Part shown: positions 34,540-45,893 of the stretch, one piece after another | Numbering within the stretch: the first letter of the stretch is position 1 | How the letters are laid out: each line of letters opens with the position of its first letter | NCBI GenBank assembly: GCA_922989275.2 | Contig: OV277870.1 | Coordinates: forward strand, 60,909,079 to 60,973,078 | DNA: 64,000 bases | Reading direction: 5' to 3' | Source of the DNA: Gari tellinella | Lineage: Eukaryota; Mollusca; Bivalvia; Cardiida; Psammobiidae | Notes under the pieces: generated by a model | Told to the model about the DNA's origin: nothing | The model's database searches: none | The model's input: only the letters and a program-made list of their open reading frames with translations | Program-made: the position numbers and the translations under genes

Positions 34540-34774
34540 TAACCCCTTGCTCCATAGATACACATTTTAACGTATTTGATTTGATCCTCCTCCATTTTAT
34601 ACAGTCAAGTATATGCACCATGAGAAATGTTACCTATATCCTAGCAGATAGTATCTTAAAGCAGGCTGAAAATAATGCAGACAACTCCTTAAGGAGCATT
34701 CTGCTTTACTTTCAGCCTATCTTAAGCAACCATCTGTCTTCGATACTGAAAACAGGCTATGGAGTAAAGGGTTA
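34540..34774 (-). mobile_element. F3 MITE with H2 core
   Basis: TTAACCCCTTGCTCCATAGA ... GAGTAAAGGGTTAA; core CAACTCCTTAAGGAGCATTC. Confidence 0.75.
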
Positions 34775-34850
34775 AGCAATAATCAATGGTGATTTGCCGT
34801 TTTAACTTATACAAATGCAAGAACTATGCAATTAAAATTAGAAAAGTATA

Positions 34851-35546
34851 TACAGCAAAACCTTTCTACTACGACCACTTACAGTTAGGTTAATTGATTG
34901 TATGAAAGACTGATGGCAGCCTAAAGCAAGGTGAAAGTAAAACAGAAAGCCCCGAATGATTTTTGTTTGACTTTCACCTTGCTTTAGCCACCTTCCTCGC
35001 ACATTATGCTTGCATCTGGAGCATATCCGTCCAGCTGAGAAATGAAACGCATATTGTCATTTCGGCGCAAACCATGTATAGGTTAGTGTCTATTAGTTGA
35101 TTTTACCAAAAATTAAAAGTCAAGCGAGGGGCACCCGAGCGACTTTTAATCTTTTGTTAAAATAGACTAATAGACACTAACCAATTTAGTGGTTGAAATT
35201 ATTTTGTTGGTACCGACAGAGAGCAATGCCGTCAATTGGAGTAATAAAACGTTTGTTCTTCCCGAAACACCCCTTTTAAATAGTACCGACAAAGAGATGT
35301 CAAAGGAAATGGACATACCTTTAAATACAAACAAAAATCAGTTCATTTATATCCTTTCCAAATTAGAATGGTTTGCGCCGAAATGACAATCTGCGTTTCA
35401 TTTCTCAGCTGGACGGATAGGCTCCAGATGCAAGCATAATGTTTTACTTTCTGTTTTACTTTCACCTTGCTTTAGGCTGCCACCAGTCTTTCATACTATC
35501 AATTAACCTACCTGTTAGTGGTCGTAATAGAGAGGTTTTGCTGTAT
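34851..35546. mobile_element. F5 element expanded by a nested palindrome
   Basis: TACAGCAAAACCTTTCTACT ... GAGAGGTTTTGCTGTA. Inside the F5 arms, CATCTGGAGCATATCCGTCC / mirror and TGTCATTTCGGCGCAAACCA / mirror surround the 35081-35182 palindrome. Confidence 0.7.
35081..35182. repeat. Palindromic element GGTTAGTGTCTATTAG, copy 1
   Basis: TIRs GGTTAGTGTCTATTAGTTGA / mirror around AAAGTCAAGCGAGGGGCACC. Copies 2 and 3 are at 37487-37588 and 37774-37875. Confidence 0.8.
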
Positions 35547-35624
35547 ATACTTTTCTAATTTTAATTGCATAGTTCCTGCATTTGTATTAGTTAAAACGGC
35601 AAATCACCATTGATTATTGCTTAA

Positions 35625-35862
35625 CCCTTTATTCCATAGCCTGTTTTCAGTATCGAAGACAGATGGTTGCTTAAAATAGGTTGAAAGTAAAGTAGAATAC
35701 TCCTTTAGAAGTAGTCTGCATTATTTTCAGCCTGCTTTAAGATACTATCAGCTAGGATATAGGTAAAATTTCTCATGGTGCATATACTTGACTGTATAAA
35801 ATGGAGGAGGATCAAATCAAATACGTTAAAATGTGTATCTTATAATCTATGGAGTAAGGGGT
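35625..35862 (+). mobile_element. F3 MITE in right arm of inverted repeat
   Basis: TTAACCCTTTATTCCATAGC ... GGAGTAAGGGGTTAA; core partly decayed (GTAGAATACTCCTTTAGAAG). Confidence 0.7.
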
Positions 35863-36335
35863 TAAGAGAAGTAGCACTGTGCTAGTTTACTGTTAAGACA
35901 ATCTTTTTCTAGTTTTGTATAATTAAATATCTACATTCACTATCACTAAAAATGTTGGGGGTTTTTGTTGTTTTTTTCTGGGTTTTTTATGTTTATTGTA
36001 GATTCCCCAAACCCGATATTGCACTTGCAATCTGTTTTTTAGTCATCTAATCAAAGGCTCTTTGAGGTTCTTTGAGATTTACCGCCACTAGTACTTCAGA
36101 CGGCCCTACCGAAAGAAACGCCTGTGAATCAACCCAAATCTAATTTAGTGGTTGAAATTATTTTTTGACCAATAAGAGTTGAGTATTTTTGAAAATTTTC
36201 GAGGATTAATTTTTGTAAGTCAGTACTATCAAACACTAAACAACGACTAAAAAATTTAATCCTGCGCATGCGTATTTGGGTTGATTTGCAGGTGTGGCGG
36301 TAAGTCTCAAAGTACCTCAAAGAGCCTTTGATTAG

Positions 36336-36590
36336 CAGGGCTGCCATAGGTTGACATGAACAATCCTAAGATTTCCTAATTTGCATTTTTCAAGTGCAAT
36401 TTTACAAATCGTACCTTTACCCAAACGCCTGGTTCTACTTTTGTTGACGCGTGACTACTAAACGCAGGCTGAAAGTAAAGCAATATGCGCCTTAAGGCAC
36501 ATTCTGCTTAACTTTTAGCCTGCTTTAAGCTACCATGTACAAGAAAAAAATCCTTAGATGTAGCAAAAATCCGGAGAAATGGCAGCCCTG
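36336..36590 (+). mobile_element. F6 element, copy in direct repeat
   Basis: CAGGGCTGCCATAGGTTGAC ... ATGGCAGCCCTG, flanked by GATTAG; H2 core with one mismatch (CCTTAAGGCAC). Confidence 0.85.
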
Positions 36591-36777
36591 GATTAGATGA
36601 CAGAAAAACAGATTGCAAGTACAATGTCGGGTTAGGGGAATCTACAATAAACATAAAAACCCAGAAAAAAACCCAAAACCCTCCAACATTTTTAATGATA
36701 GTGAATGTAGATATTTAATTATACAAAACTAGAAAATGATTGTCTTAACAGTTAACTAGCACAGTGCTACTTCTCTT

Positions 36778-37011
36778 AACCCCTTACTCTATAGATACAC
36801 ATTTTAACGTATTTCATTTGATCCTCCTCCATTTTATACAGTCAAGTATATGCACCATGAGAAATTTTACCTATATCCTAGCAGATAGTATCTTAAAGCA
36901 GGCTGAAAATGATGCAGACAACTCCTTAAAGAGCATTCTGCTTTACTTTCAGCCTATCTTAAGCAACCATCTGTCTTCGATACTGAAAACAGGCTATGGA
37001 GTAAAGGGTTA
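36778..37011 (-). mobile_element. F3 MITE, copy in direct repeat
   Basis: TTAACCCCTTACTCTATAGA ... GAGTAAAGGGTTAA; near-copy of 34540-34774. Confidence 0.75.
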
Positions 37012-37486
37012 AGCAATAATCAATGGTGATTTTCCGTTTTAACTAATACAAATGCAAGAACTATGCAATTAAAATTAGAAAAATATATACAGCAAAACCT
37101 TTCTATTACGACCACTAACAGTTAGGTTAATTGATTGTATGAAAGACTAATGGCAGCCTAAAGCAAGGTGAAAGTAAAACAGAAAGCCCCTAATGATTTT
37201 TGTTTGACTTTCGCCACCGTCCTCACACATTATGCTTGCATCTGGAGCATATCCGTCCAGCTGAGAAATGAAACGCATGTTGTCATTTTGGCGCAAACCA
37301 TTCTAATTTGGAAAGGATATAAATGTACTGATTTTTGTTTCTATTTAAAGGTATGTCCATTTCCTTTGACATCTCTTTGTCGGTACTATTTAAAAAGGAT
37401 GTTTCGGGAAGTACAAACGTTTTGTTACTTCCAATTGACGGTATAGCTCTTTGTCGGTACCAAAAAATAATTTCAACCACTAAATT

Positions 37487-37588
37487 GGTTAGTGTCTATT
37501 AGTCTATTTTAACACAAGATTAAAAGTCGCTCGGGTGCCCCTCGCTTGACTTTTAATTTTTGTTAAAATCGACTAATAGACACTAACC
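37487..37588. repeat. Palindromic element GGTTAGTGTCTATTAG, copy 2
   Basis: GGTTAGTGTCTATTAGTCTA / mirror, centre GTCGCTCGGGTGCCCCTCGC. Confidence 0.8.
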
Positions 37589-37773
37589 TATACTTGGAAA
37601 GGATATAAATGAACTGATTTTTGTTTCTATTTAAAGGTAAGTCCATTTCCTTTGACATCTCTTTGTCGGTACTATTTAAAAAGGGTGTTTCGGGAAGTAC
37701 AAACGTTTTGTTACTTCCAATTGACGGTATAGCTCTTCGTCGGTACCAAAAAAATAATTTCAACCACTAAATT

Positions 37774-37875
37774 GGTTAGTGTCTATTAGTCTATTTTAAC
37801 AAAAGATTAAAAGTCGCTCGGGTGCCCCTCGCTTGACTTTTAATTTTTGTTAAAATCGACTAATAGACACTAACC
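37774..37875. repeat. Palindromic element GGTTAGTGTCTATTAG, copy 3
   Basis: Same termini and centre as copy 2. Confidence 0.8.
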
Positions 37876-37941
37876 TATACTTAAAAACGATACTGCAGAT
37901 AACAATATCAAAGCTGACAACATAATGGCGGTGAACGGGTT
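37876..37941 (+). mobile_element. F2 MITE right-end fragment
   Basis: AACGATACTGCAGATAACAA ... GGCGGTGAACGGGTTAA. Confidence 0.5.
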
Positions 37942-38149
37942 AAAAACATATCATGATAATTCTGACGATGCATGAGTTCAACAGGAAAATAATACCGTTT
38001 TTTTCCGCTGTTACACTCCAAACGCCTCAATTGAAACACACAAACTTCAGATATGTTTGCAAGTTTAACCCATTCCGTTGAAATTAAACAAAACGTCAAC
38101 GTATTCCAGTTTGGGTAATATTAATATTTCCCTTAGTACTGATTGTAAA

Positions 38150-38246
38150 ATAGATTAAACCTGGTCAGGCGTCGGTTGATCCGGTTGTCTTATCTGACTC
38201 TAAACTGTTTGCGTTAAGTAGGGAAGAATAACGTGTTACCCACTGT
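38150..38246 (+). mobile_element. F1 MITE, degenerate right half
   Basis: CTGGTCAGGCGTCGG, CTAAACTGTTTGCG and an end GTGTTACCCACTGTA. Confidence 0.45.
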
Positions 38247-38484
38247 AAAAGTCATTGATCATTACTATATGTTTTTTTATGTCTCTTATTTCCTAAGCAA
38301 AACTATATAATCTGACTATGCGCTTCGACGAGTACTGTTTGCGAAGTCATAAGATTTCTATTGTATTACAAACCTCTCTTAGTTTGAGATTTGACACGCG
38401 CTTAGCGTATATGACATATATATCTGGTATACTGTCTGCTTTAAAAATGATGCCAAATCTATTATTTCAATGTAAACTGTAAAG

Positions 38485-38612
38485 CAGTTTGACTGAAGAA
38501 ATATCGTTACCAGTGTCCATAGTTTGGATCAAGATCAGGCACCGCGTTACGCAGTGCCTGATCTTGATCAAAACTGTTTGTAAAGTTGACTTAAGTCGCC
38601 TCTGGCGATAAA
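38485..38612. mobile_element. F2-like fragment with variant H1 core
   Basis: GGATCAAGATCAGGCACCGC / GCAGTGCCTGATCTTGATC. Both arms carry the same two changes relative to the usual GATCAGACGCCG. Confidence 0.6.
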
Positions 38613-38633
38613 CAGGATAGATCAATACGTTTT

Positions 38634-38992
38634 TACATTGCTCCCTCTCTACAACGGCCCTCCCAACAACGATTCCCTCCTTACAACGACGTTTGTCGCA
38701 GTTCCCTAAACAAGACAATTATGTATAACGCTTTTACTGATGCAATATCGTCGGCTTAAAATTGTCGTCTGCTGTTTTTTCTAATGTAACATAATGGACA
38801 TTTTGTCAGAAAAAAACTAATGACGAGTGACAAACAGCTTGAACCCAGACCAGACGCCGCTTACGCGGCGACTGATCTGGATTCAAGCTGTTGGCAAATG
38901 TAGCCAATTTCCCTTCTTATAACAACTCCCTCCGAACAACGCATACAATGGTTGTCTCCCATTGGGTGTCGTTGTAGAGAGGGAGCACTGTA
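38634..38992 (-). mobile_element. F4 MITE with H1 core
   Basis: TACATTGCTCCCTCTCTACA ... AGAGAGGGAGCACTGTA; core CAGACCAGACGCCGCTTACG. Confidence 0.83.
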
Positions 38993-38996
38993 ATTC

Positions 38997-39235
38997 TTTA
39001 ACTGCCAAGTTTTATCGTCTGTTTTAAACCTCATACCGCCAAATTATCGTCTGAATTTGTAGCGTCGTCTGCAATATATTTAAAGTCAGATATAGGGTTG
39101 CTTTGACTGAAGAAATGACGATGCGGGTGTCAAACAGTTTGAATCCTGACTAGACGCCACGTTACGCAGCGTCTGCTCAGTATCCAAATTATTTGCAAGG
39201 TCGCTTTTTGGCGCCATTGGCTGTGAAAGAGTTAA
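38997..39235 (-). mobile_element. F2 MITE, diverged
   Basis: TTATCGTCTGAATTTGTAGC and core AATCCTGACTAGACGCCACG with mirror; end CTGTGAAAGAGTTAA. Confidence 0.6.
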
Positions 39236-39239
39236 AATA

Positions 39240-40278
39240 TTTTCTAAAATGTAAGTAAGGGTGAGTCCGTGTCAATGAATAAAAAGCCATACATGTTTGC
39301 ATTATAAATGCTTACACGATTTCTCAGTAGATATATATTTAGTCTGGTTCCGTGCTTAATTGAACTTCGAATATTCGGTCAGGCACATACAATAATGGCG
39401 GCGAGCATAAATTTGACCTGGTGTGTTAAAACTAGAACGAACAACTTAAAGTTTTTCGGGCACACGCTTAATATATTTACATAATTATTATGATTCATAC
39501 CATTAAGATAGAAATAAATATGACAAGGATTAGTAATTTCGTTCTGTTTATTAGTCACATAATTTTCGCGACCGTGCTTGCAGGCGGCATACGTTTCCTG
39601 AAAAGTTCCAATGAACAGTAACGATGTGTCAGTATTTTTATGGCCCCGCATATTATTTTTGGTCTGTCTGTCCTAAAAATGTTGAAGCCAACCAAGCAAC
39701 GTATTGACCACTTTCAGATCATCTTACAAACATACGAGCTTGCAGATCTTCCGTAAGCATGTACAATATACCTCGGGGCTAATTTAACCTACCATGTACC
39801 CCCACCCCAAACACACACACACACAACTCAAATTGTTCACTTAGACCCCCTGAATGGTTGTTTAAGAATATGCATAAAGTTTTTTTGAATAATTCTTTAC
39901 TAAGTTGCAGAGCAAGGGTCCAACTTTAGTTTATACATGTAGTATTCAATTTATCAGACAAGGTCTTTGATTGAGACCTTTTTTGTGCCAACAATCTAAT
40001 GACTGTGCATAAGTATGCAATTGAGGTATTTGCATTTTTGATATTTTATTTAAGTGTCATGTTCCAGCTTTCAACTGGAGCCAATATTGTTTACTTTACA
40101 ATTAACAGAGATATGAACATTCCTTAGTTTTACTTTAAGAATTAATAGGGTTTCCATCAAAACAGCATAGTGAAAATGAATTCACTTTTGGGTACATTTT
40201 GATTTCTAATTGAGGAGGTCTTAGTGAACAATTTGGCACCCATGGGAAATTATCCTCTTGGTACATGGTTGACTAAAT
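39240..40278. other. Unassigned intergenic DNA
   Basis: A CA microsatellite at about 39811-39828 and a small AAGGTCTTTGATTGAGACCTT hairpin-like pair at about 39959-39981. Otherwise nothing recognised. Confidence 0.5.
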
Positions 40279-40528
40279 TACAGTGGAGAATGTGTTATTC
40301 TTTCCCAATAAACGCGTTTACGCTAAAACTATTATTTGCAGTGCAAACAGTTTGGAGCCAGATCAGACGCCGGGTAACCCGGCGTCTGATCAGGCTCCAA
40401 ACTGTTTGCCACCAAGATAAACAAGAATTATCAGAATTGTCCCAAAGTTGTTCTTTTCTACGTTTTAGTGCTGTGCGTTTGCGTACGTTTGCGTTTAAAC
40501 GGGAAAGAATAACAGATTCTCCACTGTA
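40279..40528 (-). mobile_element. F1 MITE with perfect H1 core
   Basis: TACAGTGGAGAATGTGTTAT ... CAGATTCTCCACTGTA. Inverted relative to the F1 copy 100 bp to the right. Confidence 0.9.
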
Positions 40529-40629
40529 GCATTCGGGGTAAAAGCTGTTTGCAATAATAATTGATCCCTTCACTACTGCGACATCATGTAATGTTTGTAG
40601 TTAGTTTGCTGTAGCAAAATGACTGAAAG

Positions 40630-40879
40630 TACAGTGGAGAATCTGTTATTCTTTCCCGTTTAAACGCAAACGTACGCAAACGCAAAGCACTAAAACGTAG
40701 AAAAGAACAACTTTTGGACAATTCTGATATTTCATGTTTATCATGGTGGCAAACAGTTTGGAGCCTGATCAGACGCCGGGTTACCCGGCGTCTGATCTGG
40801 CTCCAAACTGTTTGCACTGCAAATAATAGTTTCAGCGTAAACGCGTTTATTGGGAAAGAATAACACATTCTCCACTGTA
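40630..40879 (+). mobile_element. F1 MITE with perfect H1 core
   Basis: TACAGTGGAGAATCTGTTAT ... CACATTCTCCACTGTA; forms a head-to-head pair with 40279-40528. Confidence 0.9.
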
Positions 40880-41717
40880 ATAAAACATAAAACTATGAGT
40901 TGCTGCAGATTATGTAGAAGAAGAAGAAGAATGTTTATTTTACTTTCTCGTCATACATATAATACATATATATAGGATATTACATGAGTGTTAATAATGC
41001 ATTGGATTTATTAAACAAGTATCTTAGAAAACGATAAAAACGAGGATTTGCCGAGTTTTTATTGATTTCTAAAACGACGATATGATAATTTCAATAAATT
41101 ATTAATACGAATGTTATATTCTTTTTGTAACATAACCTAGAAAGGTTGTTTCCTTTTTTTTGGCACTTATTTATCGCAGCCTTCAAAGGCAAGTGAATGC
41201 TCAGCGCAAAAATAAGTAGATCGATACAGGGAACATTTTTTTCTAATAAAGTCTGTTCCCTAGCATAATGATTGTGTTATTATATGTATTTATAAACAAT
41301 TTCATTTAGATCAAATATTGATTAATAAAACTAAAAATCTATGAATTAAATTTACATGAAGGAACACAGTGGACATTGAAGGCATTGAGCGCATTTTAAT
41401 GACGTCATCAGGAAACGACGTCGTGGCGTACCTTATTTGCATAGTTTTTCAACTAGTTATATATGAAAAACAACGAGTGTTATTCAACGCTCACGCCGTC
41501 TGTTATTTTATAAAAATAGTATCAATATGATATAATTCAAGCTCAAATCTGATATGCAGATCTGGTTCTACTAAATTTCAATCAGAAAAACGCGAAGTAA
41601 ATTAATAAATTTCCAAACTAAATATCACGAGGATTGTCTCAACTACACTGATTCACTATCTGTAGTACTATTGTATCTAGCGGTCTATCACCAATGACGC
41701 CGACTTGCTTTGCGTCC
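40880..41717. other. Unassigned AT-rich intergenic DNA
   Basis: A short GAAGAAGAAGAAGAA run at about 40917 and otherwise no recognised element. Confidence 0.4.
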
Positions 41718-41967
41718 TACAGTGGAGAATCTGTTATTCTTTCCCGTTTAAACGCTGACGTACGCAAACGCAAAGCACTAATACGTAGAAAAGAACAACT
41801 TTTTGACAATTCTGATATTTCATGTTTATCGTGGTGGCAAACAGTTTGGAGCCTGATCAGACGCCGGGTTACCCGGCGTCTGATCTGGCTCCAAACTGTT
41901 TGCATTGCAAATAATAGTTTTAGCGTAAACGCGTTTATTGGGAAAGAATAACACATTCTCCACTGTA
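41718..41967 (+). mobile_element. F1 MITE with H1 core
   Basis: TACAGTGGAGAATCTGTTAT ... CACATTCTCCACTGTA. Confidence 0.9.
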
Positions 41968-42287
41968 CATGTACCTAAACCGCTTTAATGAGTCATGTCT
42001 TATGACAAACTGTTCGCAAATAACCATTGGAGTCGGGATAGGTTTAATTCTTTATTTAAGTCTCATCATGATTTACAACATATCTATATCACAGATTTAA
42101 CAGTTTTCAAAGTATATCTTGCCGTTCATAATAAGAAATATAATACACTATAATAATTTGGCAAATAATTCCTCGTAACATACATGTAAGATTATTATAC
42201 ATTATAATCAGACTACTGAGGGAGTAAAGACAATGGATTTTAGTTACAATACAATAGACAATGCTCAAGGGTTATCAAGAGATTATA

Positions 42288-42537
42288 TACAGTGGAGAAT
42301 CTGTTATTCTTTCCCGATAAACGCGTTTACACTAAAACTAATTTTTTTTTCACAAACAGGTTGGAGCCAGATCAGACGCCGGGTAACCCGGCGTCTGATC
42401 AGGCTCCAAACTGTTTACCACCAAGATAAACAAGAATTATCAGAATTGTCCAAAAGTTGTTCTTTTCTACGTTTTAGTGCTTTGCGTTTGCGTACGTTTG
42501 CGTTTAAACGGGAAAGAATAACAGATTATCCACTGTA
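42288..42537 (-). mobile_element. F1 MITE, first of tandem pair
   Basis: TACAGTGGAGAATCTGTTAT ... ACAGATTATCCACTGTA; first half of a 456-bp tandem unit. Confidence 0.9.
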
Positions 42538-42743
42538 GGGAAGTTGGACACGGAATTCTTATGCGATTTAAATAGACGAAAAACACACGAAATTGCAATA
42601 ATATAGTAAATAACAAGTTCTTGAAAATGGTTTCTTGTAAAACTCTGAATGGCAAACAGTTTGGAACCTGACAAGGAGCTTAGGTATTCGGCGTCTGATT
42701 ATTCTCAAAACTGATTGCAAGGGAATCTTAACGTATTATCTTC

Positions 42744-42993
42744 TACAGTGGAGAATCTGTTATTCTTTCCCAATAAACGCGTTTACACTAAAACTATTTT
42801 TTCTTTTACAAACAGTTTGGAGCCAGATCAGACGCCGGGTAACCCGGCGTCTGATCAGGCTCCAAACTGTTTACCACCAAGATAAACAAGAATTATCAGA
42901 ATTGTCCAAAAGTTGTTCTTTTCTACGTTTTAGTGCTTTGCGTTTGCGTACGTTTGCGTTTAAACGGGAAAGAATGACAGATTATCCACTGTA
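42744..42993 (-). mobile_element. F1 MITE, second of tandem pair
   Basis: TACAGTGGAGAATCTGTTAT ... ACAGATTATCCACTGTA. Confidence 0.9.
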
Positions 42994-43299
42994 GGGAAGT
43001 TGGACACGGAATTCTTATGCGATTTAAACAGACGAAAAACACACGAAATTGCAATAATATAGTAAATAACAAGTTCTTGAAAATGGTTTCTTGTAAAACT
43101 CTGAATGGCAAACAATTTGCAACCTGACAAGGAGCTTAGGTATTCGGCGTCTGATTATTCTCAAAACTGATTGCAATGGACTCTAACGTATTATCTCCTA
43201 TATGTTGGATTGTCAAACACTTTTCCTTCATATGTACACGAAACTAAACTAAACATGCTGGAATGAAATGTATGGCGTAATTTTGAAAATTCTAGTCTT

Positions 43300-43440
43300 T
43301 TTATCTCAGTGACAAACAGTGTGGAGCCTGATCAGATTCCGGATAACCTGGCTTTTGATCTGACTCCAAAATGCTTCAATGGGTTTCATGTCTTAAGCAT
43401 GAACGCGTTAATTGGGTAAGAAAACATAATTATGTTTATG
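43300..43440 (+). mobile_element. F1 MITE, degenerate
   Basis: CAAACAGTGTGGAGCCTGAT / GATCTGACTCCAAAATG hairpin and a GAACGCGTTAATTGGGTAAG arm. Confidence 0.5.
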
Positions 43441-43807
43441 GAGAAGAATTCACATACGTTTTTAGTAACTTGTTTTCTAATCCATATTTAAATGTTACTT
43501 GACATTATGTTCTGTAAATATGACACAATGTATGTAAAACATTTGAAATAAATACTGTTTAAACTGATTATGTTAAACTGTATATAAGGAGCACTAATAT
43601 ATAAGGCCAAAATCTTCGTGTATATAAAGGATAGTACATGATTGTTCATTATTCATTGGGTTTATTAACTGAGTCTTTTAGAATACGATAAAAACGAGGC
43701 TATGCCGATTGTTGTCATTTCCTAAAACCACTAGTTTAATTAGTCCAATAAATTAGGAACACTTACGTTCTAGTATTTGTTCGGCATCTAGAGAAATGGA
43801 CTTTGTG

Positions 43808-44141
43808 TACAGTGCTCCCTAAAACGGCCCTCCGAACAACGACTCCCTCCTTACAACGACATTTGCCGCTGTTCCCTAGACAATTATTTGTAATGCTTGC
43901 ACTGATGCATTATCGTCTAGTTAAATTGTTGTCTGCTGTTTTTCTTACATAAATGACATTTAAAAAACATAATTACGAGTGACAAACAGCGTGAATTCAG
44001 ATCAGACGCCGCGCTACGTCTGATCTGGATTCAAGCTGTTTGCAAATGCAAATAAATTTCCCTCCCTATTGCGACACCCTCCGGACAACGAACACACTGT
44101 TTGTCTCCCATTAGGTGTCGTTGTAGAGAGAGAGCGCTGTA
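43808..44141 (-). mobile_element. F4 MITE with shortened core
   Basis: TACAGTGCTCCCTAAAACGG ... AGAGAGAGCGCTGTA; core GATCAGACGCCGCGCTACGT with tip deletion. Confidence 0.82.
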
Positions 44142-44455
44142 TTTTCGGCACCTATTATGGCGCTTTCAACCATTGGCTAACCTATGTAGCACTGGCGTTG
44201 GATGGGTGCAAATCAAGAGATAAACGTCATCAAAGTCCCAATTTGACACCATCGAGTGTCTGCAGATTCTCCCTCCGTTCTCTTTGCGCCAATTTCAATC
44301 ATATAGATTGATATACAGTGTTCAAAGACAAATGTTTATGATATTACAATTGATAAGGACGCTTCACCTCAAACAGAAGTTTTGAAAATTATTTTGTCTT
44401 AATCAATTAATAGATGAAATTTAAAGGCAAGATAGACCTAGATAGATATATTTAT

Positions 44456-44697
44456 TAACCCTGTACCCAATAACCTATTTATAATATTAAAGACAGGTGA
44501 TCACGTAAAGCAGGTTGAAATGCCCAAATGCGCATTCTGTTTTACTTTCAGCCTGCTTTAAGCTATCTACTGCTAGAATTAAGAAAATATTCCTTCTGAT
44601 ACATATTCATGACTGTATAAATGGGAATTATTTTCTTCAGCGGAGGATTAAACGGAATGCGCTAAAAGGCATAAGGTAAAAGGTTAAAATTGTGTTC
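44456..44697 (+). mobile_element. F3 MITE, core arm partly deleted
   Basis: TTAACCCTGTACCCAATAAC ... GGTAAAAGGTTAA; the left H2 arm is shortened (GGTTGAAATGCCCAAATGCG). Confidence 0.75.
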
Positions 44698-44838
44698 AAT
44701 TAAATATTCCACAATAATTCGTATTTCAATAACGGCAACTGAAATAAAAGTTACTGTGGAATATTGATTTTATTTCTGTCTAGATCCTTTTTGCAGTCTA
44801 ATTTTGTTTAATTTGTGGATATAGATTGTTTCTAATCA

Positions 44839-45052
44839 TTAACCCTTAGCCTGCCACTCACGACTATAGCTCCATTTGCAAACAGCTTGGATCCGGATGA
44901 GACGCCGAGTAACTCGGCGTCTCATCCGGATCCAAGCTGTTTGACACTCGGACAACATTTTCAACAATTTTGAGCAACTTTGAAGCACTTTAAAACTTGA
45001 AGCAGATGAGAAATATAGCAGACGACAATTTATTTCGCGGTCTAAGGGTTAA
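44839..45052 (-). mobile_element. F9 MITE with H1 core
   Basis: TTAACCCTTAGCCTGCC ... GCGGTCTAAGGGTTAA. Core GATCCGGATGAGACGCCGAG / mirror. Nearly the reverse complement of 14713-14926. Confidence 0.85.
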
Positions 45053-45146
45053 GACTTGCAAATGTGTGTTATTCCTTTGTCAAAGTCCTCACTAAACTTG
45101 AGTATTCGCTGTTTACAGTGCAACCCATGTACGACCAAAAATAATT

Positions 45147-45398
45147 TTAACCCTTTCCCCAATAGAAGCGCCTTTTAGCGGATATGATTTATTCATCCGC
45201 TGTAGAAAATAGTTCCAATTTAATCAGTAATGACTATGTATTATAGGGAATATTTTCTATATTATAGCACATGATACCTTAAAGCAGGCTGAAAGTAAAG
45301 CAGAATGCGCCCTAAGGCGCATTCTGCTTTACTTTCAACCTGCTTTAAGTAGTCACATATCTTCAATACTAGAAACAATGCTATCAGGTAAAGGGTTA
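45147..45398 (-). mobile_element. F3 MITE, full-length
   Basis: TTAACCCTTTCCCCAATAGA ... AGGTAAAGGGTTAA; perfect core GCGCCCTAAGGCGC. Confidence 0.87.
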
Positions 45399-45827
45399 AA
45401 GAGAACTTGTTTGTTTAAATATAGACTAAACGTAGATTATCTAATACAGAAAGTTCATGCAGTAATGCAGAAAGCTGCCAAACTTTAGTGCTGCATTAAG
45501 CTGTCACCTGTATATAAAACTGACAATTCATATGCCTTTAACTTGTCGTGTAATCTATGTTGTACTGTAGTTTATCACGGTTACGATGTTTACAGTTTAA
45601 TCATATTTTATTTCTAACTGTACATGAACATTGAGTTGGGTCACTAGTTCTGACAACATCAGTTTTGACCCTTCCCCTACATTTTATACAAACAAAAAAC
45701 ATGAACAATGGCTTGTCTTTAATTTAAATTGCAAACACGGTATACACTTATAGAGAGAAGCATGGTAGAGATGAAGGAAAAAAGACATAGAGATTGAAAA
45801 AATAAGAAAAATAAAATAAATAAGAAA

Positions 45828-45893
45828 TGAGTAAACAAGAGAGGGAGAGAAAGAGAAAGAGAGAGTAAGTGAAAGAAAGACAGAAAGAACCCT
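45828..45893. repeat. Purine-rich GA tract
   Basis: GAGAGGGAGAGAAAGAGAAA-type low complexity; the minus-strand open frame here is simple sequence. Confidence 0.8.

Larger units (their letters stand above)
34060..36100. repeat. Large inverted repeat with ~1 kb arms
   Basis: The left arm (34060-35130) mirrors the right arm (35130-36100): AATGGTGATTTGCCG / CGGCAAATCACCATT, CACCATGAGAAATG-like / CATTTCTCATGGTG-like, and TGCAAGTGCAATGTCGGG-like / mirror. The left arm has an F6 insertion that the right arm lacks. Each arm holds an F3, and the centre is an expanded F5. Confidence 0.75.
36130..37300 (+). repeat. Direct second copy of the 33.9-35.07 kb block
   Basis: Repeats GTGGTTGAAATTATTTTTTG, the F6 element, the F3 element, the left F5 end and the GCTTGCATCTGGAGCATATC segment in the same order as 33910-35075, with scattered substitutions. 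Confidence 0.8.
37302..37875. repeat. Tandem duplication, period 287
   Basis: Two copies of GGATATAAATG..TTTGTTTCTATTTAAAGG plus a 102-bp palindrome; the palindromes start at 37487 and 37774. Confidence 0.8.
42288..43196. repeat. 456-bp tandem duplication carrying an F1 element
   Basis: Two copies of F1 plus GGGAAGTTGGACACGGAATT and a decayed H1 hairpin (ACCTGACAAGGAGCTTAGGT). They share the unusual ATTATCCACTGTA end, so duplication came after insertion. Confidence 0.85.
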
